Of a stretch of 37,565 nt of DNA, positions 1 to 6,727 are shown piece after piece; the stretch's first letter is position 1, and every line of letters starts with the position of its first letter. Source of the stretch: Candidatus Woesearchaeota archaeon. Its GTDB lineage: Archaea > Nanobdellota > Nanobdellia > Woesearchaeales > JAGVYF01. The notes under the pieces were generated by a model that was given only the letters and a program-made list of their open reading frames with translations, made no database searches and was not told where the DNA came from. The stretch is from assembly GCA_018303425.1 (NCBI GenBank), contig JAGVYF010000012.1:1-37565 (forward strand). The letters are read 5' to 3'. A program made the translations under genes and the position numbers.

Positions 1-94
1 TGGACACACTATTATAATTTTGAGAGAATACATCAATCTCTCAATTATGAGACACCCGCACATATATATTTAGGTGTAAACTCAATATAGGATA
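1..94 (+). mobile_element. 3' end of a second IS481-like element (cut by window edge)
   Basis: Bases 1-94 are identical to 2317-2410, the last part of the complete insertion sequence downstream, including the last 29 transposase codons, the stop at 88-90 and the right terminal repeat ending in GGATA. Identity stops at 95. The rest of this copy lies left of the window. Both copies point the same way, so they bracket 95-1447 as direct repeats. Perfect identity suggests recent transposition or gene conversion (inference). Confidence 0.93.
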
Positions 95-154
95 GAACAA
101 TAAATTTTAGAACGTTAGGTTTATAAAGGGTTAATTTATTCTAAATCTAGTTCT

Positions 155-363
155 GTGGGGGTAGCAAAGTCTGGTCAAATGAAGCGAGGCTTCAAATGTC
201 AGAAACTACGTTTCAGACCAAATGCGCAGGACTTAAGCAGCTTATGGACACTGGGGTCTTAGGCCTTGGATATCCTGTCCTTTAGTAGGTTCAAGGGTTC
301 GAATAGACTTACTGGCGTTCGTAGATTTTGAATTCAGTGTCTTTGAAATTCCCTTCCCCCACA
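155..363 (+). tRNA. tRNA-Leu (anticodon UAA) with three introns
   Basis: The acceptor stem is GTGGGGG (155-161) paired with CCCCCAC (356-362), with discriminator A363. Removing three blocks leaves an 86-nt class II tRNA. The D stem is GCA/TGC with GG in the loop. The anticodon stem is CAGGA (227-231)/TCCTG (273-277) with loop CTTAAGA, anticodon TAA (234-236). The variable arm is 278-292 (CCT/AGG). The T arm is AAGGG (293-297), TTCGAAT, CCCTT (351-355). Intron 1 lies in the D loop, about 179-221 (43 nt; ends ambiguous inside a repeated CAAATG). Exon TGGTC (172-176) pairs with intron GACCA (216-220), leaving 3-nt bulges at both cuts. Intron 2 is at the canonical 37/38 site, 238-271 (34 nt). Intron 3 is in the T loop, 304-349 or 305-350 (46 nt), with exon TTCGA pairing to intron TTGAA. 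No CCA is encoded. The fold was done by eye. Confidence 0.85.
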
Positions 364-395
364 TTTACTTTTTTATTCAATATAGTAAATGGGTT

Positions 396-420
396 GCCTC
401 AGTGGCTTAGTGATATTGCG
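396..420 (+). pseudogene. Degenerate 5' half-copy of tRNA-Thr
   Basis: This stretch matches the first 25 nt of the intact tRNA-Thr gene at 488 with two or three substitutions, covering the acceptor 5' strand and the D arm. It then runs into an AT-rich perfect inverted repeat (TAAACTT at 421-427 with AAGTTTA) and never reaches a T arm or an acceptor 3' strand. It is a remnant or partial duplication. A split-tRNA 5' half is possible but unsupported. Confidence 0.6.
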
Positions 421-487
421 TAAACTTTTACAAAAAGTTTAATCAAAAGATGGCGAGCTATGCTCACCTAAAAAAAGAAATAAATCC

Positions 488-578
488 GCCTCAGTGGCTT
501 AGTGGTATAGCGCGGCCTTGGTATATTTAGAAATATCCAAATAGGCCGAGGTCGAGGGTTCAATTCCCTCCTGAGGCT
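488..578 (+). tRNA. tRNA-Thr (anticodon GGU) with one anticodon-loop intron
   Basis: The acceptor stem is GCCTCAG (488-494)/CTGAGGC (571-577), discriminator T578. The D arm is GCTTAGTGGTATAGC. The anticodon stem is CGGCC (513-517)/GGCCG (544-548), anticodon GGT at 520-522. A 19-nt intron at 524-542 sits at the canonical 37/38 position. Exon TTGG (518-521) pairs with intron CCAA (537-540), and the intron makes its own TATTT/AAATA hairpin, as expected for a bulge-helix-bulge. The T arm is GAGGG-TTCAATT-CCCTC. The mature length is 72 nt. The U discriminator fits archaeal tRNA-Thr. Confidence 0.9.
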
Positions 579-590
579 TTTACATTCAGA

Positions 591-610
591 GTTCAATGCC
601 TCTCCGAGGC
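591..610 (+). pseudogene. Degenerate 3' half-copy of tRNA-Thr
   Basis: The sequence resembles the last part of the intact tRNA-Thr (T loop GTTCAAT and acceptor 3' strand GAGGC followed by TTTTA) but with a weakened T stem and a mismatch in the acceptor. With the 5' half-copy at 396-420 it frames the intact gene. This is what an old tRNA gene interrupted by a second copy, or attachment-site duplication by an integrating element, would leave (inference). Confidence 0.5.
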
Positions 611-763
611 TTTTATAAAACAAATAGTAATGGGGTTTGGATCCCATTCATTTTTTCAATTGGGTCTTTATTATTCAATATTCTTTTTTTCAAATACTTT
701 ATTATCCAAAACTCTATTTTCCAAGATGTGAATATTATTAAATGTTCAATTTTTTATATTATT

Positions 764-1072
764 ATGGCAACAAATATGGGAGAAGATAGGCTTATTAAAA
801 ATCTTATAGAAGTATTAAGAGAAGAATTTAAAAAAGTAAATGTATCTATTAATATGGTTGAATTTGTTAGTGGTTGTCCTGAATATTTAACTTATAGGGT
901 AAATTTTGAACATGGTTTAGGAAACCCCCTGAAAAGTGAATCTATTTTAGTTGAAACTTTAATGGGGGAGGATTACCCTTATTCAATTGATAATACACTT
1001 ACCAAATATGGGAAAAACTATAATGATGAATTAGAAGATTATGGATACATGATTTTTGATGCTTATAGATGA
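764..1072 (+). CDS. Hypothetical protein, about 102 residues
   Basis: I do not recognise this family. The frame is open from 596, but the upstream part starts inside the tRNA remnant and is hydrophobic and low-complexity, so the ATG at 764 (or 776) is the likelier start. An AT-rich stretch (TTTTTTATATT) lies just upstream. The protein begins MATNMGEDRLI, is mixed alpha/beta in composition with an acidic C-terminus, and has no membrane segment or metal motif. It lies between two IS481-like copies with no partner gene, so it may be accessory cargo or a decaying gene. Confidence 0.45.
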   Translation: MATNMGEDRLIKNLIEVLREEFKKVNVSINMVEFVSGCPEYLTYRVNFEHGLGNPLKSESILVETLMGEDYPYSIDNTLTKYGKNYNDELEDYGYMIFDAYR

Positions 1073-1447
1073 TGTTTATAGTTATTCTTAATATACCGTT
1101 TAATCTTAATTGGGCGGATTAGAACAGTGAAATTTTAGAAAAATAAAAGTATATTTTATTTTTGGGGAGTTAGATCATTATTAGTCTTATTGCCAGTTTG
1201 TGTATAAACATTTATTATTTTAGTGGTCTAAATCCCGCAGTTTGATATGGTTGGAATTTTTATTATAACAAATGACTCGTTTAATTTATGTTTAGATATT
1301 GTATTTGAATTCAGAAATATTATTAGCGAAACTTAAATTTTGTAAATAATTTAAAGACTTAATCATTGCATAAAAATGCTATATATTCCAAATATCATTT
1401 ATGGGGGAAGATATACCTTAGGTTTATCACAACCAATAAATATCTAC
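1073..1447. other. Intergenic stretch with no gene seen
   Basis: The region is AT-rich with no convincing ORF, no tRNA T-loop signature and no promoter that clearly serves a gene. The only structure is an AT-only inverted repeat (AAAAATAAAA at 1139-1148, TTTTATTTTT at 1154-1163). It may be decayed sequence between the two IS copies. Confidence 0.6.
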
Positions 1448-1468
1448 TATCCTGAATTAGGTTTACAC
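1448..1468 (+). repeat. Left terminal inverted repeat of the IS
   Basis: TATCCT followed by GTTTACAC-type sequence is mirrored at the right end (2390-2410). This marks the transposase-recognised tip of the element. Confidence 0.85.
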
Positions 1469-1507
1469 TTTTTTTATTTGTGCAACAAAATATAAGCGAG
1501 GTTGCCA

Positions 1508-2406
1508 ATGATAAAGAAAATGTATGTTAATAATAGCAATAAACTGAGTAAATCTGAAAGATTTACGATTATCCAATGCTGGAACAATGGATGGAAAACA
1601 ACCAGAATCGCTTTGCGATTCTCTGTTTCCAGAACTACAATCTACAAAATAATTAGTAGATACAAATCAGATGGAGTATTTGGCCTTCAAGACCACCTTC
1701 CGGGCAAATTGAGAATTCCATTAAATCCCAATTTCTATGCTAATGTGGTCAATATAAGAGAAAAAACCGGCTGGGGAGCTTGTAGAATCGAAAGATATTT
1801 CAAAATAAAAGGTTTTTCAGTAAGTCATAATAAGATTAATCAAGTTATCCAATACGAAAATCTAACTAGAAAAAAATGGGCAAAAAAAGGAAACCTAAAT
1901 ATGTAAGCTATGAGGCAGATAACATTAATGACCAGTGGCATATTGATTGGAGTATTGATCCAATGTCCAAGAAAAAGTTGCTTGCAATTATAGATGATAA
2001 ATCAAGATTTATCGTTTATGTAGGATTATTTGATGAAGCTACAGCAGAAAATTCTGCTGTAGGTTTGCAAAAAGCCATAAATACATATGGCGCGCCAAAG
2101 GAACTAATCAGCGATAATGGACTTCATTTCAAGAAATCACATAAAAATAAAGTACCCTGTGCACCATTAAAAATCGTCGAAGAAAAATATAGCGTAAAGC
2201 ACATTTTTATTCGTCCATATTATCCACAAAGTAACGGTAAAATAGAGAGATGGTTTGGGTCATATAAAGGTGAATTTCCATTAATGAATCATCCAGATGT
2301 TAAGGATTTGCACACTTGGACACACTATTATAATTTTGAGAGAATACATCAATCTCTCAATTATGAGACACCCGCACATATATATTTAGGTGTAAACTCA
2401 ATATAG
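1508..2406 (+). CDS. IS481-like transposase, probably made by -1 frameshifting
   Basis: The first frame (1508-1906) carries a helix-turn-helix region (around CWNNGWKTTRIALRFSVSRT) followed by a second DNA-binding stretch. The second frame (from 1876) carries the DDE integrase core: HIDWS (first Asp), LISDNGLHF (second Asp) and NGKIERWFG (Glu). The frames overlap by 31 nt and differ by -1. The overlap contains A7 runs, and 1882-1888 reads A AAA AAA G in the zero frame, a standard slippery heptamer. Slippage joins WAKK to RKPKYVS and gives a product of about 300 residues, the usual family length. The ATG at 1508 follows GAGG (1498-1501) and is preferred over TTG 1502. The second frame also has its own ATG at 1876, so a separate product is possible. 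Confidence 0.85.
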
Positions 2407-2410
2407 GATA
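2390..2410 (-). repeat. Right terminal inverted repeat of the IS
   Basis: This is the complement of the left tip (17/21 match). It overlaps the last transposase codons, and the stop codon lies within it at 2404-2406. The same tip is present at 74-94 in the other copy. Confidence 0.85.
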
Positions 2411-2500
2411 CTTATATACTGGAGACTATACTTTTATTTTAGAATAACAGCGTGTAAGTACAATGTAGAGAGTGGCTGTTATAAATGGAGAAAATACAAA

Positions 2501-2707
2501 ATGAGAGATTTTAACAAAGGAGGAGACCGTGGTGGTTTCCAAAACAGAGGCGGCTTTCAAAATAGGAGTTTTGATGGTCCAAGAGAAATGCATAAAGCAA
2601 CATGTTCAGAATGTGGTAAAGAGTGCGAAGTGCCTTTTAAACCTACTGAAGGAAAACCGGTTTTTTGCAGAGAATGTTTTCAAAAGAAAAGACCTAAAAG
2701 ATTTTAA
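2501..2707 (+). CDS. CxxC-x17-CxxC zinc-ribbon mini-protein, 68 residues
   Basis: A Gly/Arg/Phe-rich N-terminal tail (about residues 1-25, with repeated GGFQNR) precedes a compact zinc-binding unit. CSEC and CREC are separated by exactly 17 residues, including the typical VPFKPT stretch. This matches the CxxC-x17-CxxC domain family common in small-genome archaea and CPR bacteria. The RGG-like tail suggests nucleic-acid binding (inference); the family function is unknown to me. GGAG at 2487-2490 is a plausible ribosome site, and a TATA-like CTTATATACT lies at 2411-2420 immediately after the IS end, so the IS has landed at or near its promoter. Confidence 0.85.
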   Translation: MRDFNKGGDRGGFQNRGGFQNRSFDGPREMHKATCSECGKECEVPFKPTEGKPVFCRECFQKKRPKRF

Positions 2708-2767
2708 TTATTGATAGTTAAAATTCTTAGAAATTTAATTTATTTTTTATTTATTTTTTAGGCGCAA

Positions 2768-2800
2768 GACACATTAACCGATTTAAGGTTTTTTTGTGTC
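2768..2800. terminator. Nested hairpin between convergent genes
   Basis: GACACA (2768-2773) pairs with TGTGTC (2795-2800), with AACC/GGTT inside and a T7 run. It sits between the convergent genes ending at 2707 (+) and 2783 (-) and overlaps the last codons of the minus-strand gene. A bidirectional terminator role is inferred. Confidence 0.4.
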
Positions 2801-3316
2801 ATCTTTGCCTAATAATCCCCCGTGATAATTACTGATGTATGGATTGGCATTGCCTTCTATAGTGTAAGAGATTAAATTTGCTATTCTTGAACCAAGTTCC
2901 AATGTGAAAGGCTTATTTGTTAGGTTGATTAAACCAGCAGTAAGTTCACCTGAATATCCTGGATCTACCAGCCCTGATAATAAAAGCAATCCTGACCTAA
3001 ACAATGTTGTTCTGGAAATTATGATGCAAGCGATTTCTTTAGGGAGATTTACTTTTTCAATTGTTTTTACAATATAGTATTCATTTGGATAAAGAGTTAC
3101 TTTAGCAGGGTTATTTTCTTCGTATTTTCCTAGTAAATGTGTTGAGGGTGTTTTAGTTTCATCAATAAATAAAAATCCTTTTCCAGTAAATTTATGTATT
3201 TCCCCAATTCTCAAGTCAAATGAAACGCCGCCTTTTTTATTAAGCTCTTTTTCACTTATTTTTTCAATCAATTTTTGTTGAGTTACAAGTTCCTGGAGTT
3301 TATCAAAGCCGAGCAT
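2783..3316 (-). CDS. dUTPase / dCTP deaminase superfamily protein, 177 residues
   Basis: This trimeric-type beta fold cleans the nucleotide pool by dUTP hydrolysis or dCTP deamination. Visible motifs are GVSFDLRIGE (motif 1, about 30-39), ISRTTLFRSGL (motif 2), GLVDPGYSGELTAGLIN (motif 3) and LGSRIANLISYTI (motif 4). Motif 3 has the Asp of dUTPases. The Glu that deaminases carry a few residues later (as in LEL or FEF) is replaced by an AGL stretch, so the protein looks more like a dUTPase than a deaminase, although overall length and layout are dCTP-deaminase-like. It is divergent from the transporter at 3394, with 77 bp shared upstream. I am sure of the superfamily, unsure of the reaction. 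Confidence 0.75.
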   Translation of the reverse strand: MLGFDKLQELVTQQKLIEKISEKELNKKGGVSFDLRIGEIHKFTGKGFLFIDETKTPSTHLLGKYEENNPAKVTLYPNEYYIVKTIEKVNLPKEIACIIISRTTLFRSGLLLLSGLVDPGYSGELTAGLINLTNKPFTLELGSRIANLISYTIEGNANPYISNYHGGLLGKDDTKKP

Positions 3317-3360
3317 ATTTATTTAATTTTGTCAGATGTTATTAATATTTGTGTCCAAAG

Positions 3361-3370
3361 ATATATAAAT
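3361..3370 (+). promoter_or_regulatory. TATA box for the symporter gene
   Basis: ATATATAAAT is centred about 28 nt upstream of the ATG at 3394, the spacing expected for a leaderless archaeal transcript. Confidence 0.6.
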
Positions 3371-3393
3371 TCTAAAATTAATAATCTTATAAA

Positions 3394-4701
3394 ATGAAAC
3401 GTGAACATTGGTCATCAACATTAGCATTCATATTTGTAGCAGCAGGTTCAGCTGTTGGTTTAGGCAATGTTTGGAGATTTTCGTATATTGTTGGTCAAAA
3501 CGGCGGCGGCGCTTTTTTGATACCTTATACATTATCTGTAATTTTAGTTGGAATTCCTATCATGTTATTAGAGTTGGGGATTGGTCGGTATTATGGTGGG
3601 GGTATAATCTCAAGTTTAGCCAAAATAAAACAATATAGATGGTTAAAATATCTTGGTTATGTACCTGTTATAATTGTTTTTTGCATATTAAGTTATTATG
3701 CCGTTATAATGGGCTGGACTTTAGCATATACTGTTTTTTCATTAATTGGTATTGAAATTATATTTACACAATTTTCAGCAGGATATTTACCGCTATTATT
3801 CTTGTTTATCGTGATTATTATTATTATGTTCATTCTTCAAAAAGGCATTAAAAATGGTATTGAAAAAACGTGTATAGTTTTGATGCCGCTATTGTTCATA
3901 TTTTTATTTTTATTAATATTAAAAAGCGTTACATTGCCAAATGCAATGGATGGCATAAAATATTTTTTAACTCCTGATTTATCAGTTTTGTTTAATTTGA
4001 ATATTTGGTTAATTGCAATTGGACAAACTTTATTTTCTTTATCTGCTGGCGCAGCTATTCTGATCACTTATGGTTCATACATGTCCCGGAAAGAAGAAAT
4101 TGTGGGTTCAACAGTTATTGTTGCATTGACTGATACAATTTTTGCATTAATGGCTGGTTTTGCTATTTTTCCAATGATATCGTCATTCAATTTAGACTCT
4201 ACTGCAGGTCCAGAACTTGCTTTTATTACATTACCTAAAGTCTTTGCATTGTTACCATTTGGTAATTTATTTGCAACTTTATTTTTTTTAATATTGTTTT
4301 TTGGTGCATTAACCTCAGCCATTTCATTATTGGAAGTAGTTATTACGGCAATTTCAGATGAATTTGGTTATTCAAGAAACAAATTAATTTTAAGTTTTGG
4401 TGCCTTAACTTTTTTATTAGGGATACCTTCTGCTTTAAGTTATACTAGTTTGGCCATTTATATATTTGAAATGCGTTTTTTAGATTTTATGGATACTTTA
4501 TTTGGTACAATACTTTTACCAGTAAGCGCATTAATTATCATTATAGGTTTTGTGTGGTTTAATCATAAAGATAAAATATTGGCGGAAATAAATAAAGGTA
4601 CATCGTTCAAGATAGGCAAATATATGTTCAGTCTTTGGAAATATGTGATTCCAGTTGTTCTTATTGTTCTGCTGGTTGACTTGATTGTGTCTATTTTTTG
4701 A
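3394..4701 (+). CDS. Neurotransmitter:sodium symporter (SNF) family transporter, 435 residues
   Basis: This polytopic membrane protein probably carries an amino acid in with Na+. The family hallmark is in TM1 and the following loop: GSAVGLGNVWRFSY then QNGGGAFLIPY (about residues 18-45), which form the sodium and substrate site. About 11-12 hydrophobic segments follow, and the length is typical of prokaryotic members such as LeuT-like and MhsT-like proteins. It has its own TATA box and ends in TGA at 4699-4701. The downstream gene at 4806 has its own promoter, so this is likely a single-gene unit. The substrate cannot be told from sequence alone. Confidence 0.92.
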   Translation: MKREHWSSTLAFIFVAAGSAVGLGNVWRFSYIVGQNGGGAFLIPYTLSVILVGIPIMLLELGIGRYYGGGIISSLAKIKQYRWLKYLGYVPVIIVFCILSYYAVIMGWTLAYTVFSLIGIEIIFTQFSAGYLPLLFLFIVIIIIMFILQKGIKNGIEKTCIVLMPLLFIFLFLLILKSVTLPNAMDGIKYFLTPDLSVLFNLNIWLIAIGQTLFSLSAGAAILITYGSYMSRKEEIVGSTVIVALTDTIFALMAGFAIFPMISSFNLDSTAGPELAFITLPKVFALLPFGNLFATLFFLILFFGALTSAISLLEVVITAISDEFGYSRNKLILSFGALTFLLGIPSALSYTSLAIYIFEMRFLDFMDTLFGTILLPVSALIIIIGFVWFNHKDKILAEINKGTSFKIGKYMFSLWKYVIPVVLIVLLVDLIVSIF

Positions 4702-4772
4702 AGCTTAATTACTACTAATTTATTTGTTGATAATTACGTTTCATTTTGCAAAAGCATCACAGTAAAACGTAA

Positions 4773-4782
4773 CATATTTAAG
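4773..4782 (+). promoter_or_regulatory. TATA box for the 4806 gene
   Basis: CATATTTAAG is centred about 28 nt upstream of the ATG at 4806. Confidence 0.5.
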
Positions 4783-4805
4783 CAGCATATAATCTTATCA
4801 ATAAT

Positions 4806-5105
4806 ATGGATTACAAAGTAAAAAGCGTATTAGTGTGCAGGAAAAAAGATCCTTTGGCAGATGTTGAGGGAGATATGCCATATATGGTGGAGATTAAATT
4901 GTTTAATGTTAATGATCCTCATAAAACAATTGAGGTGCCATTTTTACATTTAGAGTATAATAATGTAATGAGTGTAGTGTTTAAAGGGTTAGAAGTTAAG
5001 TATCTTCCCCGGGGATCTGATTTAGTTCTTAATGACTTGGAAAAAGTTTCAATTAGCAAAGTTCGTTCTAAAGTGCACAATAATTATAAGATTGTAATTG
5101 AGTGA
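4806..5105 (+). CDS. Hypothetical protein, 99 residues
   Basis: I do not recognise this family. It is a soluble, beta-rich small protein (MDYKVKSVLVCRKKDPLADV at the start, KVHNNYKIVIE at the end) with many alternating hydrophobic residues and no signal peptide, membrane segment or metal motif. The start is supported by a TATA box about 28 nt upstream, implying a leaderless mRNA. It is monocistronic and convergent with the surface-protein gene ending at 5268, from which a hairpin terminator separates it. Confidence 0.7.
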   Translation: MDYKVKSVLVCRKKDPLADVEGDMPYMVEIKLFNVNDPHKTIEVPFLHLEYNNVMSVVFKGLEVKYLPRGSDLVLNDLEKVSISKVRSKVHNNYKIVIE

Positions 5106-5163
5106 GTTTTACCCTCGTTTGTTTTTGGTCAAGCTCACAAGAAATGCCAAAACCTTTCTGTGT

Positions 5164-5186
5164 CCTGAACTAAGTTCAGGGGTTTT
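5164..5186 (+). terminator. Hairpin plus T-tract terminator
   Basis: CCTGAAC (5164-5170), loop TAA and GTTCAGG (5174-5180) form a 7-bp hairpin followed by GGTTTTTT. An outer AACCTTT/AAAGGTT pairing may extend it. It lies 59 nt after the 4806 gene. Confidence 0.6.
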
Positions 5187-5267
5187 TTAAAAAAGGTTGG
5201 TGCATATTGCTTATAAGACATTGATTGAGTAATTTAAATTATTAATTAAAAAAATTATAGAAAATAT

Positions 5268-6449
5268 CTATTTTCTTTTTTTAAATGCAAATACTAGCGC
5301 GCCCAATACAATTATAGCACCTAAAACATAAATTAGCATGTCTATTGGGCTAATATCTCTAAGCGCCCCTATTACTGCACCTGTGATTGAATTACCATTA
5401 TTTTGACTTGTACTTGCTTCTGTGTTTTCATTATTATTTAATATTCCTGTTAATATTTGCGCATATAAGTTAACGCTGTTTTCATTAACTGTGTTTATTC
5501 TTACTTGTAAATCATTAATACCATCTTCATTTAAATCAAATCTTTTAATATCTCCTGAACTTAATTTTGCTAATTGCGGAGTACTTTGCACTACTAATGT
5601 AACAGAATCTTTACTTAATTCTATGATTTTTATTGTGTGTGATTCAGAACCAAAATTAAAGTTTAAATTATCCCCTACTGATAAGCTAGTGTCAAAACCA
5701 TTGATTAGCTGTGCTTCACTTAAGCTGATGATTTTAGTTTCATCTTTATTTTTATTTTCTGTTAAAGCAGTTTCATCATTTAATATTGTTCCAATAGTTG
5801 AAACGCCTAAACCACTTCCTACAGAATTAGTTGTAGCTTGGATTTCTATAGTTATTGATAATGGATTTTTGTTTAAATATGTAAATTTAATATCATTATT
5901 TTCAAGACCGGCGATTCCTGATTCTATGCTATGGGTTCCGGCTGATAATTTCGTTTTATCAACTTTAAAATAGATTATTACTTCTCCGTCTGTTGATACA
6001 TCGGTTGTATAACCATTGTATCCATATCCATAATTATACCCATAGCCATATGTGTTCCATACTGTGTTAACTGTTTGATAAGAATTTCCATATCCATAAC
6101 CATAGCCGTATCCATAAGTGTTTGAATATACAGCTTTATTTTCTATACTCGTAATTGTTACTGAATCACATTTAGCGCTTGCATTTGATAATGGTGATTC
6201 ACTTAAATCATTGATTTTGAAATAACAGTTTTCACCATCTATTTTAACATTAACTAATTCTAATGGTATTTGATCATTTGTGTGGATATCTACTATAGTT
6301 TTATAATTTACAATGTTTCCAGAAACAGATTCTTGTATTAATCCTACTGATACTGCACTTGCTGGACCAGCTAATAATAATATCCCTATAATAAAAATAG
6401 TAAATATTGTTGAATATCCATTTTTTGATAGTCTTTTTTGTTTAAACAT
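5268..6449 (-). CDS. Secreted, membrane-anchored surface protein with a Gly-Tyr tract, 393 residues
   Basis: A signal peptide or anchor spans about residues 12-33 (IFTIFIIGILLLAGPASA). A beta-rich ectodomain follows, interrupted at residues 108-147 by a Gly-Tyr/Asn-Tyr repeat tract (YGYGYGYGYG and YGYGYNYGYGYNGY). A second beta domain (about 240-335) includes a DLNEDGINDLQV segment resembling a calcium-binding DxNxDGxxD loop. A Thr/Ser/Asn-rich linker, a C-terminal transmembrane helix (about 368-388) and KKRK end the protein. This is the architecture of a cell-surface or S-layer-associated protein in small archaea. Only two Cys residues (75, 94) are in the first domain, possibly a disulfide. 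The adjacent downstream cluster makes glycosylation enzymes, so this could be a substrate (inference). Confidence 0.75.
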   Translation of the reverse strand: MFKQKRLSKNGYSTIFTIFIIGILLLAGPASAVSVGLIQESVSGNIVNYKTIVDIHTNDQIPLELVNVKIDGENCYFKINDLSESPLSNASAKCDSVTITSIENKAVYSNTYGYGYGYGYGNSYQTVNTVWNTYGYGYNYGYGYNGYTTDVSTDGEVIIYFKVDKTKLSAGTHSIESGIAGLENNDIKFTYLNKNPLSITIEIQATTNSVGSGLGVSTIGTILNDETALTENKNKDETKIISLSEAQLINGFDTSLSVGDNLNFNFGSESHTIKIIELSKDSVTLVVQSTPQLAKLSSGDIKRFDLNEDGINDLQVRINTVNENSVNLYAQILTGILNNNENTEASTSQNNGNSITGAVIGALRDISPIDMLIYVLGAIIVLGALVFAFKKRK

Positions 6450-6727
6450 TTTAGGATTAATTAGTTTTTAATGCTATTCTTATTTACTTTAAATGCTAGT
6501 ATTTAAAGGTTGCGGAATAGTTGATTTTATTTACATTGAATGATTTAAAAATCAGTTAAAGATGAAAACGAACCGGGTGCATTTGTAAAGGCAATGGTAT
6601 TGTGGAATAATCTGCAGGCACAACGAATCTTTGGAAATGTAAATATTACTGTTTAATTATTAAAAATCCAATTATCTCATTTTACAGATACTTTTATAAA
6701 CTCTTATTTTCCGCAATATATATTACA
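6450..6727. other. Intergenic stretch with a possible coding remnant
   Basis: This divergent spacer lies between the surface protein and the glycosylation cluster. At 6549-6656 one plus-strand frame reads like the tail of a protein (DENEPGAFVKAMVLW ... RIFGNVNITV, stop) but has no upstream start, only an ATG at 6594, and a stop directly before. It may be a decayed gene end. The right end carries the promoter for 6728. Confidence 0.4.
6692..6701 (+). promoter_or_regulatory. TATA box for the glycosylation cluster
   Basis: TTTTATAAAC is centred about 31 nt upstream of the ATG at 6728. It is the only obvious promoter ahead of the overlapping genes that follow. Confidence 0.55.

Larger units (their letters stand above)
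1448..2410 (+). mobile_element. Complete IS481-like insertion sequence, 963 bp
   Basis: The element is bounded by imperfect 21-bp terminal inverted repeats, TATCCTGAATTAGGTTTACAC at 1448-1468 and the complement of 2390-2410, with 17 of 21 positions matching. It contains one transposase split over two frames. The right end is confirmed by the second copy, whose identity stops at the equivalent base (94). No target duplication is visible next to either end (CTAC on the left, CTTA on the right), which suggests recombination between copies or a very short target site. The family call rests on the transposase layout (HTH followed by a DDE integrase core). Confidence 0.9.

Noticed and set aside
396-480. 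5' half of a split tRNA
   Set aside because: It covers the acceptor and D arm but lacks an anticodon 5' stem matching any 3' half, and the following inverted repeat is AT-only. A degenerate duplicate of the nearby tRNA-Thr explains it better.
596-763. N-terminal extension of the 764-1072 gene
   Set aside because: It begins inside the degenerate tRNA copy, is low-complexity and hydrophobic, and a better start exists at 764.
5422-5973. 183-codon open frame on the plus strand opposite the surface protein
   Set aside because: It mirrors a real minus-strand gene with signal peptide and anchor; its own product has no family features.
6009-6128. CRISPR-like repeat array
   Set aside because: The repetition is the codon pattern of Gly-Tyr in a protein, with no separate spacers. 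No CRISPR array or cas gene is seen anywhere in the window.
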